Shown here: positions 25,970 to 33,997 of the stretch, one piece after another
How positions within the stretch are numbered: the first letter of the stretch is position 1
How the letters are laid out: every line of letters begins with the position of its first letter
Source: Alphaproteobacteria bacterium
GTDB taxonomy: Bacteria; Pseudomonadota; Alphaproteobacteria; Micavibrionales; Micavibrionaceae
Direction of reading: 5' to 3'
NCBI GenBank assembly: GCA_023700945.1
Contig: JAMPXY010000005.1
Span: 1 to 49,018 of the forward strand
DNA length: 49,018 nucleotides
The notes under the pieces: model-generated
What the model was told of the DNA's origin: nothing
Seen by the model: only the letters and a program-made list of their open reading frames with translations
Database searches by the model: none
Translations under genes and position numbers: made by a program

Positions 25970-26638
25970 ATGAGGACATTGTTTCATCTCTGGCTCCACC
26001 CTTTCTCGCGCAAGGTACGGATTGTGCTTGCCGAGAAGAAACTCGATTTTGAACTGACGATCGAGAAAGTCTGGGAGCGTCGCACCGAGTTTCTCGCCTT
26101 GAATCCGGCGGGGGATGTGCCGGTGCTGGTTGAACCGGATGGCACGGTCATCGCCAATTCCCAAGTGATCTGCGAATATCTCGAAGAGGTGTATAACCAG
26201 ATTGATCTTTTGGGGGCCGATCCAGTGCAGCGCGCCGAAACCCGGCGTCTGATCAGCTGGTTCGATATGAAATTTAACCGCGAAGTGACCGAAAATCTGG
26301 TGGGCGAAAAGCTGATGAAGCGTTTCTTGAAGATGGGTGAGCCGCATGGCCCATCGATTCGCGCTGGTCATGCCAATATTCATTACCATCTCGATTATAT
26401 TGGCTTTCTCACGGAAAAGCGCACATGGCTGGCCGGTGATAATTTTTCTCTGGCGGATATTGCTGCCGCGGCTCATCTCTCGGCGATCGATTATATCGGG
26501 GATGTGCCGTGGGAAGAGCATCAAGCCGCCCGCGACTGGTATGCTCGGGTCAAGTCCCGCCCCAGTTTCCAGCCATTGCTGGCTGACCGGATTCCCGGCT
26601 TTACTCCGGTTGAGCATTACGAAGACGTTGATTTCTAG
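25970..26638 (+). CDS. Glutathione S-transferase family protein
   Basis: A 222-aa protein with an N-terminal thioredoxin-like domain ('LWLHPFSRKVRIVLAEKKLDFE', 'NPAGDVPVLVEPDGTVIANSQVICEYLEE') and an all-helical C-terminal domain ('FSLADIAAAAHLSAIDYIGDVPW'). Ser13 in HPFSRKV is the likely glutathione-activating residue. In many alphaproteobacteria this GST type is found beside queG and an SDR gene. Here the SDR follows directly and queG is absent. Confidence 0.9.
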   Translation: MRTLFHLWLHPFSRKVRIVLAEKKLDFELTIEKVWERRTEFLALNPAGDVPVLVEPDGTVIANSQVICEYLEEVYNQIDLLGADPVQRAETRRLISWFDMKFNREVTENLVGEKLMKRFLKMGEPHGPSIRAGHANIHYHLDYIGFLTEKRTWLAGDNFSLADIAAAAHLSAIDYIGDVPWEEHQAARDWYARVKSRPSFQPLLADRIPGFTPVEHYEDVDF

Positions 26639-26704
26639 ACCGTGCCGTATGTGGCTGTTCTCGCGCTTGTATCCCGCCTTGGCGATTTGCTATAGTCACT
26701 GACC

Positions 26705-27640
26705 ATGTCTGGATCGGCGCAAAAATCCCTGTTTTGTTTTGGTTACGGCTATAGCTGTGACTGGCTGGGTCATGCCCTGCGTCAGCTGGGTGGATGGAAT
26801 TTGGCAGGGACAACCCGCGATCCTGAAAAACGACGTCAGATGAAAGAGCACGGTATCCGTGCTTTTCTTTTTGACTATGACCAACCTTTGGAAGACCCGT
26901 TGCTGTTTTTGCGTGGGACCACGCATTTGTTGATTTCTACTCCGGCTGATGATGACGGTGATCCGACGTTTCATTTGCATGCCGAAGACATCTTGCGTTT
27001 GGAGACCCTAGAGTGGGTAGGATATCTTTCTTCCACGGCTGTATACGGCGACCGCGAGGGCGGCTGGGTTGATGAAGAGTCAGAATTACGCCCTAATTCC
27101 AAACGCGGCTCTCGCCGTTTGCGCGCTGAACAACAGTGGATGAGCCTGTGGCGCGATTATGATCTACCAGTTGAAATTTTTCGCCTCGCCGGAATTTATG
27201 GCCCGGGACGGAGTGCACTTGATAGCGTGCGCGCCGGAGTCGCCCGCCGTATCAATAAACCTGGACATGCTTTTAGCCGTATCCATGTCGATGATATTGT
27301 ACAGGTATTACTGGCCTCAATGCAGCAGCCCCGGCCGGGGAATGTCTATAATCTGGCCGATGATCGTGCAGCCCCCAGCCATGAAGTGATTGCCCATGCT
27401 TGTGAGTTGCTGGGCCTGACGCCGCCGCCCTTGTTGCAATATGACGAGGCTGATTTGGCGCCGATTACGCGCAGTTTTTATTCCGATAATAAACGTATCC
27501 GCAATGAGAAAATTAAACAGACTTTGGGTGTCAACTTGAGACATCCGACTTTTGTCGAGGGGCTAAGAGCCTGTCTTGCGGCAGAAGAAAGCGGTCTTGA
27601 AATGATCGCCGCCGCGAGCGGTGTCGAAGGCGGGATGTAA
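26705..27640 (+). CDS. NAD(P)-binding SDR / epimerase-like protein (YeeZ-like)
   Basis: A 311-aa extended-SDR protein. The Rossmann start is 'FCFGYGYSCDWLGHAL', in place of the usual GxxGxxG. It continues with 'YLSSTAVYGDREGGWVDE', where Ser-Ser and Tyr are the likely catalytic residues, and 'FRLAGIYGPGRSALDSV' with 'RIHVDDIVQVLLASM'. The usual Lys of YxxxK is not evident after 'AVYGDREGG', so enzymatic activity is uncertain. It ends 1 bp before the stop of the converging histidine kinase. Confidence 0.88.
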   Translation: MSGSAQKSLFCFGYGYSCDWLGHALRQLGGWNLAGTTRDPEKRRQMKEHGIRAFLFDYDQPLEDPLLFLRGTTHLLISTPADDDGDPTFHLHAEDILRLETLEWVGYLSSTAVYGDREGGWVDEESELRPNSKRGSRRLRAEQQWMSLWRDYDLPVEIFRLAGIYGPGRSALDSVRAGVARRINKPGHAFSRIHVDDIVQVLLASMQQPRPGNVYNLADDRAAPSHEVIAHACELLGLTPPPLLQYDEADLAPITRSFYSDNKRIRNEKIKQTLGVNLRHPTFVEGLRACLAAEESGLEMIAAASGVEGGM

Positions 27641-27641
27641 T

Positions 27642-29696
27642 TTAGCCTTGCTTGCGCTTCTTGATGTGCTCGTAAGCATTATAAGGCAGGCGGATGGTCA
27701 CGGTGGTGCCGACCCCCACGGTTGATTCGATATGTAGATTTCCACCATGCAGTTCAACCAGATCCTTGGTGATTGAGAGCCCCAGACCGGTGCCTTCATG
27801 GTCACGGGTATAGGAGGAGGCCGCCTGTTCAAAAGGCCGCGTTACTACATTAATCTTGCTGGCAGGGATACCGATACCGGTATCGATCACACGGATGCAG
27901 ACATAATCTTCGCGGGGTAGACATTCGACTTTGACCGAACCGCCGGGCTCGGTGAATTTGACAGCGTTCGAAAGCAGATTGAGCAGAATTTGCATCAAGG
28001 CACGACGATCAGCCACGATCTGCATGCTATCCTTGGCGATGTCAGTGGTGATGCGGATGCGGCCTTCCTGCGCACGCCCTTCCATCATGTGCACAGCGAG
28101 CGGGATAACTTTGGCTACGTTCAACTCCTCGAGGTCCAATTCATATTTTCCGGCTTCGATTTTGGACATATCGAGAATATCGCTGATTAAATCCAGTAAA
28201 TGTTCCCCGCTTTCGCGGATGCCGGTGATGTAATCCAGGTATTTAGGGGTGCCGATTGGGCCGAGCAATTGCCGTTGCATCATTTCAGAAAAACCGATGA
28301 TGGCATTCAAGGGGGTGCGCAGCTCATGACTCATATTGGCAAGGAATTGAGATTTGGCAGCATAGGCACGCTCCGAGGCGTCCTTGGCTTCGTGCAGCTC
28401 TCGTTCATATAACGTTCGTTCGGTAATATCCTGCATGATGCCGAACAGGGCGGTGACATCGCCATCTTCATCTTGCTCGCACTTACCTTCGCAGCGGACA
28501 TAGCGCGTATCGCCACCGGGGTGAACCACGCGAAATTCCATGTCGTAATTTTTCTGTTCGATAATGGCGCGCTGGAAGGCCTGCATGACGCGGTTAATGT
28601 CGCGCTTATGCACGCGTGCTGTCAGGCTGTCGAGATTGGGTGTAAAGCTCTCGCGGTTGACGCCAAAAATGCGATAGATTTCATCCGACCAGGTGATGAT
28701 ATCGTGACCGATCGGCCAGCGCCAGTGCCCCATGTGGCCCAGAGCCTGTGCCTCGGACAGCATTTGTTCTTGTTGTTTCAGGGCTTCTTCATGTTCCTTG
28801 ATCGCGGTGACGTCATGACCAACGCTGTAAATCAGGTCGCCGCTACGCTTCTGGCGCCATTCGACCCAGTGGGTGCAGCCGTCTTGGGCGGTGATCCGGG
28901 CTTCAAAATCTACGATCAGTCCTTCGCGGGCATCATCTTGCATCAGACTCTGGATGGTGCGTCTGACTGAGGCACGGTCATCGGTGCAGACCAGATCAAG
29001 GAAGGTCAGATCGCGCAGCGCCTCGTCGTCATAACCCAGTATCTCGCGGAAACGGCCATTGACCCGGGCGAAGTAGCCGTCACGGGTGCTGACGGCCATG
29101 ACATCGCTCGACATATCGATGAAATGCTGTAAATCATCGCGACGTGTGGTAGCAGGGGTCGCATTTCCTTTAGGGGCCTTGCTTGCGCTGGAACTCTCGG
29201 CGCCGATAATCCGGCTCAAGGAGGATTGCAGACGGGTTTGCAGCGCCGGGTCGAGGGATTCATGATGGTCTGCTTCTGCGCCGCTGACTTCGGAGGCGAC
29301 CATGAAACGGCGACCATCTGCCAGAGCCAGACGGTCAAAGCGGAACAGGGTGCGGGCGGGAACAGCTTGGCCATGGATCAGAACTTCATGTGATCCTTCA
29401 TTGATGGTGTCAATATAAGCCCCGGAGCCGCGGCCAAATAGGGATTGCACCCGCAAGGCGTCATCGGGGTCGGCAAATTCAATTAAATCAGAAAGTTTCT
29501 GTCCCTTGGCTTTGGCCGGCGTCAGGTTAACCAGAGTGGCGAACGCCTTGGTCGCATGAATGACAATCCCGGCCTCGTCGATGACAAAGCGGGCTTCATT
29601 TTCATTGATCTCGACCTGTGATCTGGCCGAGGGGCCAGAGCGAGAGGCGGACTTTGATGCAGACTTGCGAGATTTCGCAGCGGTTTTGGCGGCCAT
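27642..29696 (-). CDS. Soluble multi-PAS sensor histidine kinase
   Basis: 684 aa from ATG 29696 (AAAGG 8 nt upstream). The track starts at a TTG (29873) with no SD. There is no TM helix. After a Lys/Ser-rich N-terminus come three PAS-type domains ('ARFVIDEAGIVIHATKAF', 'DVMAVSTRDGYFARVNGRF', 'MGHWRWPIGHDIITWSDEIY'). The dimerisation domain 'SQFLANMSHELRTPLNAIIG' carries phospho-acceptor His457. A HATPase domain follows with an N box ('LLNLLSNAVKF'), G1 ('DTGIGIP') and G2 ('GTGLGLSI'). There is no receiver domain and no response regulator next door, so it is an orphan kinase. The C-terminal half resembles PleC/DivJ-type kinases. A triple CtrA half-site array lies upstream, which suggests a cell-cycle or polarity role. 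Confidence 0.92.
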   Translation of the reverse strand: MAAKTAAKSRKSASKSASRSGPSARSQVEINENEARFVIDEAGIVIHATKAFATLVNLTPAKAKGQKLSDLIEFADPDDALRVQSLFGRGSGAYIDTINEGSHEVLIHGQAVPARTLFRFDRLALADGRRFMVASEVSGAEADHHESLDPALQTRLQSSLSRIIGAESSSASKAPKGNATPATTRRDDLQHFIDMSSDVMAVSTRDGYFARVNGRFREILGYDDEALRDLTFLDLVCTDDRASVRRTIQSLMQDDAREGLIVDFEARITAQDGCTHWVEWRQKRSGDLIYSVGHDVTAIKEHEEALKQQEQMLSEAQALGHMGHWRWPIGHDIITWSDEIYRIFGVNRESFTPNLDSLTARVHKRDINRVMQAFQRAIIEQKNYDMEFRVVHPGGDTRYVRCEGKCEQDEDGDVTALFGIMQDITERTLYERELHEAKDASERAYAAKSQFLANMSHELRTPLNAIIGFSEMMQRQLLGPIGTPKYLDYITGIRESGEHLLDLISDILDMSKIEAGKYELDLEELNVAKVIPLAVHMMEGRAQEGRIRITTDIAKDSMQIVADRRALMQILLNLLSNAVKFTEPGGSVKVECLPREDYVCIRVIDTGIGIPASKINVVTRPFEQAASSYTRDHEGTGLGLSITKDLVELHGGNLHIESTVGVGTTVTIRLPYNAYEHIKKRKQG

Positions 29697-29948
29697 GAAC
29701 AGTGCCTTTTGAAGAACCTGTCCTGAAAGATTATCGAAAGGATTCGCTCGTGTCCACCGTGGTGGCGGGTTTTCAACAAGGTATCCCGGGTCGCGCAGCG
29801 CCGACCGGGTAAATACCGGGGCCGCCGAGCCATAACGGCTGGTTTTTTCAGTCAACGCAGTTCTCCCACACAATCAGCGGCGGCTCATTCTGACGAGGGC
29901 CTGCCACTTATTTGTACTTCCCACACGCACCAGCATGGAGGGCAGGGT

Positions 29949-29974
29949 TTAATAAATAGTTAATGAAAGGTTAA
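29949..29974. promoter_or_regulatory. Tandem CtrA-type boxes upstream of the PAS histidine kinase
   Basis: Three TTAA half-sites (29949-29952, 29960-29963, 29971-29974) are each separated by exactly 7 bp, giving two overlapping TTAA-N7-TTAA boxes. They lie 253 bp upstream of the preferred kinase ATG (76 bp upstream of the alternative TTG start). The last half-site overlaps the GIY-YIG stop codon. The exact double spacing is unlikely by chance in DNA of this base composition. Confidence 0.6.
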
Positions 29975-30222
29975 TACGTTTCCGTAAGATAGAGGGCTTG
30001 CTTGGAAATTCTATCTAACCCTTTGATTTCAATTTCTCTTTTTAGTGCGGAACTTTTGTCGGGCCACTGCTCCTGATGGACCAGAGTGAGGGGAGTTCTC
30101 CCCCGCAGATATTTGGCGCCTTTGCCCGATTCGTGCTGAGCCAAACGGCGCGGCAGGTCGCTGGTGATGCCAGTATAAAGCGTATCATCGGCGCAGCGCA
30201 GGATATAAACCGTCCATGTCAT
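29971..30222 (-). CDS. GIY-YIG nuclease-domain protein (UPF0213)
   Basis: An 83-aa single-domain GIY-YIG protein: 'TVYILRCADDTLYTGITSDL', then 'RRLAQHESGKGAKYLRGRTP' and 'ALKREIEIKGLDRISKQAL'. In this family the GIY motif is VYI and the YIG motif is YTG. Both are present, along with the catalytic Arg and the downstream Glu. The cellular substrate of these small proteins is unsettled. A TATAAT hexamer ends 7 bp before the ATG with no SD, so the mRNA may be leaderless. Confidence 0.92.
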   Translation of the reverse strand: MTWTVYILRCADDTLYTGITSDLPRRLAQHESGKGAKYLRGRTPLTLVHQEQWPDKSSALKREIEIKGLDRISKQALYLTETY

Positions 30223-30229
30223 GGGCGGT

Positions 30230-30235
30230 ATTATA
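30230..30235 (-). promoter_or_regulatory. Candidate -10 element for a leaderless GIY-YIG mRNA
   Basis: On the minus strand a perfect TATAAT ends 7 nt before the GIY-YIG ATG, and no SD lies between. A start at the usual distance would fall on the A of the ATG. No good -35 is visible at 17-18 bp. Confidence 0.35.
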
Positions 30236-30326
30236 CAGTAAGAAGGGGCCCCGAAATTAAGGATTTTTTGTCAGTCCTGCCTCTAGAATGTTGGCAGTAG
30301 AGTAAAGCAGGAGTGGTGCGCTGGTT

Positions 30327-31256
30327 ATGGGGGCGGAAATACCTTCATTAAGCAAAGAATTCAAAAACAAATCATGTCCGGCTGATTTGCCGATGTACGA
30401 TTCTGGAATCAATCCTCAGGGTACTCCGGCGTCATTAGCGCAGGTGATTACGGCGGCGGCTCCCCATGCACGGATCGTACATTTTGCCGATACCAATCAT
30501 TTTGATCCATCCGTACGCGGCAAGATGGCAGAGCAGGCCAATCTGGATGCTTTAAAAAAATCAGGTTTTACCGACATTGCGATTGAGTCATCGCGGGGGT
30601 TGCAACACTGGAACAACAAGTTGGTTGACGGAGCGTTGACCCGCCCTGAATTTGAACAGAAAATAAATATGGCGATCTCTGTAGCGCAGGGTAATGAGGA
30701 AGGTCAATGGACGCGCCAAATTGGCAAGATGGCTGAGTATGCCCGCGATCAGGGGATGCGGCTGCACTTTGCCGATCCGAATAATGGCGAAGGCTGGTGT
30801 GATCAGAAATCGCCTGAGGCCGAATATGAGCGTTGTGAAAAGGAGCGAGTGCTGGATCGATATGATGATACCGGGGCGCTGGGCCCGGCGTTGCGAGACC
30901 CCACAAAAGACAAAGTTTTTCTGTTATACGGCGCCGCCCACTTCTCTCTTGATAATGGTTCCCGCGAGGCCGCAGGGGGCAATTTTTTGAAACTGGATGT
31001 TTACAAGGATCGGCAGGCTTACGAGGGCAACAAGATTGATTATAAGGCCGATCATCAATCAGGAATTCCAACCAACCAGATCAAACCGGATCTGGTCTAC
31101 CTGATCGATGAACAGCGGGTTTATACAACGTGCCAGACGGCTCCGGCCTTGAAACAGGATGTTGAAGCTTTGGGTCCGGAAAAACCGGCAGCGACAATGG
31201 CGGCCCCGATGCCTGAATCCGCTCCGCTACAAAAACCGTTGGCGGCTGGACTCTGA
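30327..31256 (+). CDS. Putative Tiki/EreA/ChaN-like superfamily protein
   Basis: 309 aa, no signal peptide or TM helix. I cannot assign a named family. Its key segments follow the order seen in the erythromycin esterase/ChaN/TraB (Tiki) clan. First, 'ARIVHFADTNHFDPSVRGKM' stands where EreA has GE.THG. Second, 'LKKSGFTDIAIESSRGLQ' has a buried-strand Glu. Third, near the end, 'VFLLYGAAHFSLDNG' supplies a G..H motif. A second HFADPNN lies midway. The last 45 residues are a Pro/Ala/Met-rich low-complexity tail. AGGAG is 13 nt upstream of the ATG, rather far. Clan members include esterases, haem-binding proteins and proteases, so no reaction should be assumed. Confidence 0.6.
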   Translation: MGAEIPSLSKEFKNKSCPADLPMYDSGINPQGTPASLAQVITAAAPHARIVHFADTNHFDPSVRGKMAEQANLDALKKSGFTDIAIESSRGLQHWNNKLVDGALTRPEFEQKINMAISVAQGNEEGQWTRQIGKMAEYARDQGMRLHFADPNNGEGWCDQKSPEAEYERCEKERVLDRYDDTGALGPALRDPTKDKVFLLYGAAHFSLDNGSREAAGGNFLKLDVYKDRQAYEGNKIDYKADHQSGIPTNQIKPDLVYLIDEQRVYTTCQTAPALKQDVEALGPEKPAATMAAPMPESAPLQKPLAAGL

Positions 31257-31268
31257 TTAACCAGACAA

Positions 31269-33152
31269 TTAGCCCGCTAGCGCTTCAAGCCAAATGGTTT
31301 CCTGCTCTTCCAGTTCCTGTGTGATCTTTTGGTACTGGGTTTGTGTGCCGGAAATATCTTTGCCACTGCTGTAAAAAGTCGGGTCGGCCATCAAGGCTTC
31401 CAGTTCCGCTTTCTTATGGGTTAATTGACTGATTTTCTTTTCGGCATCGGCGGCTTTGCGTTTGGCGACCGGATCTGGTTTTTTCGCCTCGGTGACCGGG
31501 ACCGATTCCATAGCGGCAGTTGAGGCTTTGGTGTCTTCCTTGTCCCGGGCCTTGCGTTCGGCGGCGCGCTCTTCGCGGCGTTGCTGTACGGTGAACTTGC
31601 GGTAATCCTCAAGGTCGCCGTCAAAATCCTGACACCGGCCATCTTTGATCAACCACAGCCTGTCAGCCACGCGCTCGACCATATGTGGATCGTGGCTCAC
31701 AATAATGATTGCCCCTTCATAGGCATTGAGGGCCTGCACCAGCGCCTCTCGTGCATCAATATCAAGGTGGTTGGTTGGTTCATCGAGCAGAAGAAGATGC
31801 GGGGCGTCAAAGCTCATGAATGCAAAGAGTAGACGTGCCTTCTCGCCGCCGCTTAAGGATGATATTTTATTGTTAGCTAGATCATGGGAGAAACCAAAAG
31901 CTCCTAGCTTGGCCCGCACATAGGATTCCTTGACCCCCGGATCGCGTTCGCTCATCAGTTTGAGCATTTCCAGATAAGGCGTCGATTCAACATTCAGCTC
32001 TTCAGTCTGGTGCTGGGAAAAATACCCGATCCGCAGTTTCCCCGAACGAAACATCTCGCCCCGCATCGGGCTTAATTTTCCGGCAATCAGTTTCATCATG
32101 GTCGATTTACCGTTGCCGTTAGCGCCCAGCAAGGCAATACGGTCGTCAAAATCGACGTTTTCCATCAGGTTGCGCAAGACTGGCTGGCCTTCGCTATAGC
32201 CAACATCGGCGTTTGTGATGGAAATCATCGGTGAAGGTATGGGTTCGGGATTGGGGAAGTGAAAACGCACGGTGCGTTCAGCTATCACAGCTTCGACCAG
32301 ATCCATTCTTTCCATGGCCTTGACCCGACTCTGTGCCTGCCGGGCTTTGCTTGCTTTGGCCTTGAAGCGGTCGATGAATTTTTGCATATGGGCACGTTCG
32401 GCCTGTTGCTTTTCAAACATCTTCTGCTGAAGACCCGAACGCAGGATACGCTCGTTTTCGAAGGCGTCGTAATTACCGCCGTATAGAGTCAATTTTTGTT
32501 TATCAACGTGAATGACATGATCAATACATTTATTAAGTAGTTCGCGGTCATGCGAAATAATCATCAAGGTATGCGGATAGGATAGCAAATAAGTTTCCAG
32601 CCACATGATCGCTTCAAGGTCGAGGTGGTTGGTTGGTTCATCGAGCAGCAGAAAATCGGGCTCAACAAACAAGGCCGCCGCCAAGGCCACGCGCATGCGC
32701 CAGCCGCCGGAGAAAGAGGAGAACGGTTCGGTTAACTGATGTTCTTTAAAACCGAGACCGGTCAGCAGGGTGGCGGCCTTCGCCGGGGCGGAGTAGGCAT
32801 CCATATCGGCCAGACGTTGGTAAATTTCGGCCAGTTCGTTGGCATCGGCTTCTGTTTCGGCGCGGTGCCACAACGCGGCCATTTCTTCATTGGCTGCCAG
32901 CACCAGATCAATCAGCGGGGTATCCGTTTCAGGGATATCCTGCCGAACCATGCCAAAACGCTGGTGACCACTTAAGTTGATCGAACCGCCATCAGGTTGC
33001 AAATCGCCGGAAATCAGTTTGAACAGGGTCGATTTCCCCGCGCCGTTGATTCCGACCACGCCCACCCGCCAGCCATCGGTTACGTTGATGCTCGCGTTCT
33101 CGATAATGACGCGACCGCCGATGCGATAGGTCAGGTTGGCAATACTCAGCAT
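31269..33152 (-). CDS. ABC-F family ATPase (YheS/Uup-like)
   Basis: 627 aa with two ABC nucleotide-binding domains and no membrane part. Walker A motifs are 'GINGAGKST' and 'GANGNGKST'. Signatures are 'SFSGGWRMRVALA' and 'SLSGGEKARL'. 'LLLDEPTNHLD' occurs in both. An ABC-F linker rich in Lys/Arg/Gln joins the two ('MFEKQQAERAHMQKFIDRFKAKASKARQAQSR'), and a charged coiled-coil tail follows (about 520-625). ABC-F proteins act on ribosomes at the E site. The linker and tail favour a housekeeping YheS-type over an antibiotic resistance protein. Confidence 0.93.
   Translation of the reverse strand: MLSIANLTYRIGGRVIIENASINVTDGWRVGVVGINGAGKSTLFKLISGDLQPDGGSINLSGHQRFGMVRQDIPETDTPLIDLVLAANEEMAALWHRAETEADANELAEIYQRLADMDAYSAPAKAATLLTGLGFKEHQLTEPFSSFSGGWRMRVALAAALFVEPDFLLLDEPTNHLDLEAIMWLETYLLSYPHTLMIISHDRELLNKCIDHVIHVDKQKLTLYGGNYDAFENERILRSGLQQKMFEKQQAERAHMQKFIDRFKAKASKARQAQSRVKAMERMDLVEAVIAERTVRFHFPNPEPIPSPMISITNADVGYSEGQPVLRNLMENVDFDDRIALLGANGNGKSTMMKLIAGKLSPMRGEMFRSGKLRIGYFSQHQTEELNVESTPYLEMLKLMSERDPGVKESYVRAKLGAFGFSHDLANNKISSLSGGEKARLLFAFMSFDAPHLLLLDEPTNHLDIDAREALVQALNAYEGAIIIVSHDPHMVERVADRLWLIKDGRCQDFDGDLEDYRKFTVQQRREERAAERKARDKEDTKASTAAMESVPVTEAKKPDPVAKRKAADAEKKISQLTHKKAELEALMADPTFYSSGKDISGTQTQYQKITQELEEQETIWLEALAG
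31765..31790. repeat. 26-bp direct repeat shared by both ATPase domains of the ABC-F gene
   Basis: The 26 bases at 31765-31790 recur exactly at 32623-32648. They encode the Walker B/H-loop region LLLDEPTNHLD of each nucleotide-binding domain. The copies are identical at every base, including wobble positions, over about 8.7 codons. This is most simply codon bias plus conservation, or past gene conversion. Confidence 0.85.
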
Positions 33153-33259
33153 GGTGTCGTTCCCTTGGGCGTCCTAGGGCGTGCTTATCGCATGGAACAG
33201 CCGCTCAGGGGAAGAAGATTCTGGCTATTTCCCTGATCCCGACCACCAAAAAAGGCGCT

Positions 33260-33883
33260 TTAGTTGCCAATCCGGGGGGAAATCATATTGCTGGTGTTGA
33301 GCAGGTCAAACACAGTTTTACGTTTGATCGTGTCCACCGGCCCGCCTTCAACGATCACCGTTTCCAGGGTCGAAGGGTTACCCTTGCCGGTGCAGCTATT
33401 GAAAATCATATCGACTTTGTAGGCAAAGCCCTTGGTTGCCTGCTGCCATTTAATCGGGTTGTTGAAGGCATAGTTACTGTTGGTGTCGCTAAATTGGAAC
33501 GAAAGCCCTTCTTTGCAGGAGAGCTTTTCCTCGCTTAAGGTTGAATTCATCAGTGGTACTGGGGCGGCGCCTGTGCCCTCAAGCGCCCCGCGGATGGCGG
33601 TACGGTTCATGGTGTTCAGTTCGAGCCGCTGGCGATCCAGCATTTGCAGAGTTTGCTCCAGCGTCAGGACTTGGCCGTCCTTGATAGCACCAGTCAGGCG
33701 GCTGACACGATCCATCATATCGCGGTCGTTCTTGAAAAATTTCTGGTTGGTGCTCTCGCCGCCGCTTGGCAAGCTCATACCCATATTGGCGCAGCCAGAG
33801 GATAGTACGCCTGCAGCGGCGATTATGCTCGCGGCGGCCAGTCGGTTAAAACTCAGAGGGCGAGATACCTGTGTATTTTGCAT
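33260..33883 (-). CDS. Hypothetical lipoprotein
   Basis: 207 aa with a lipoprotein signal peptide: hydrophobic stretch and lipobox LSSGC, giving lipid-modified Cys31. The mature part has a helical segment ('NDRDMMDRVSRLTGAIKDGQVLTLEQTLQMLDRQRLELNTMNR') followed by a beta-rich part with two Cys. No domain recognised. AGGA is 9 nt before the ATG. It lies alone between the ABC-F and GH13 genes. Confidence 0.75.
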   Translation of the reverse strand: MQNTQVSRPLSFNRLAAASIIAAAGVLSSGCANMGMSLPSGGESTNQKFFKNDRDMMDRVSRLTGAIKDGQVLTLEQTLQMLDRQRLELNTMNRTAIRGALEGTGAAPVPLMNSTLSEEKLSCKEGLSFQFSDTNSNYAFNNPIKWQQATKGFAYKVDMIFNSCTGKGNPSTLETVIVEGGPVDTIKRKTVFDLLNTSNMISPRIGN

Positions 33884-33997
33884 GACGTTTTTTCCTGCCT
33901 GCCAGTATTGTTTCTTGATTTTGTCGTACCCTGCCGGATTGATCCGGATTTGTCAAAATCAGGGTGTTGTGCGCCGCACAGAGAGGGGGATTATTCT

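Noticed and set aside
25844-26617. 257-aa minus-strand ORF across the GST gene
   Set aside because: Antisense to a well-supported GST, with no domain pattern and no SD.
31765-32648. 26-bp direct repeat as a mobile element boundary
   Set aside because: Both copies encode the same conserved ABC ATPase motif in the two halves of one gene.
31269-33152. ABC-F gene as antibiotic resistance
   Set aside because: The linker and charged C-terminal coiled coil fit housekeeping YheS/Uup types better.
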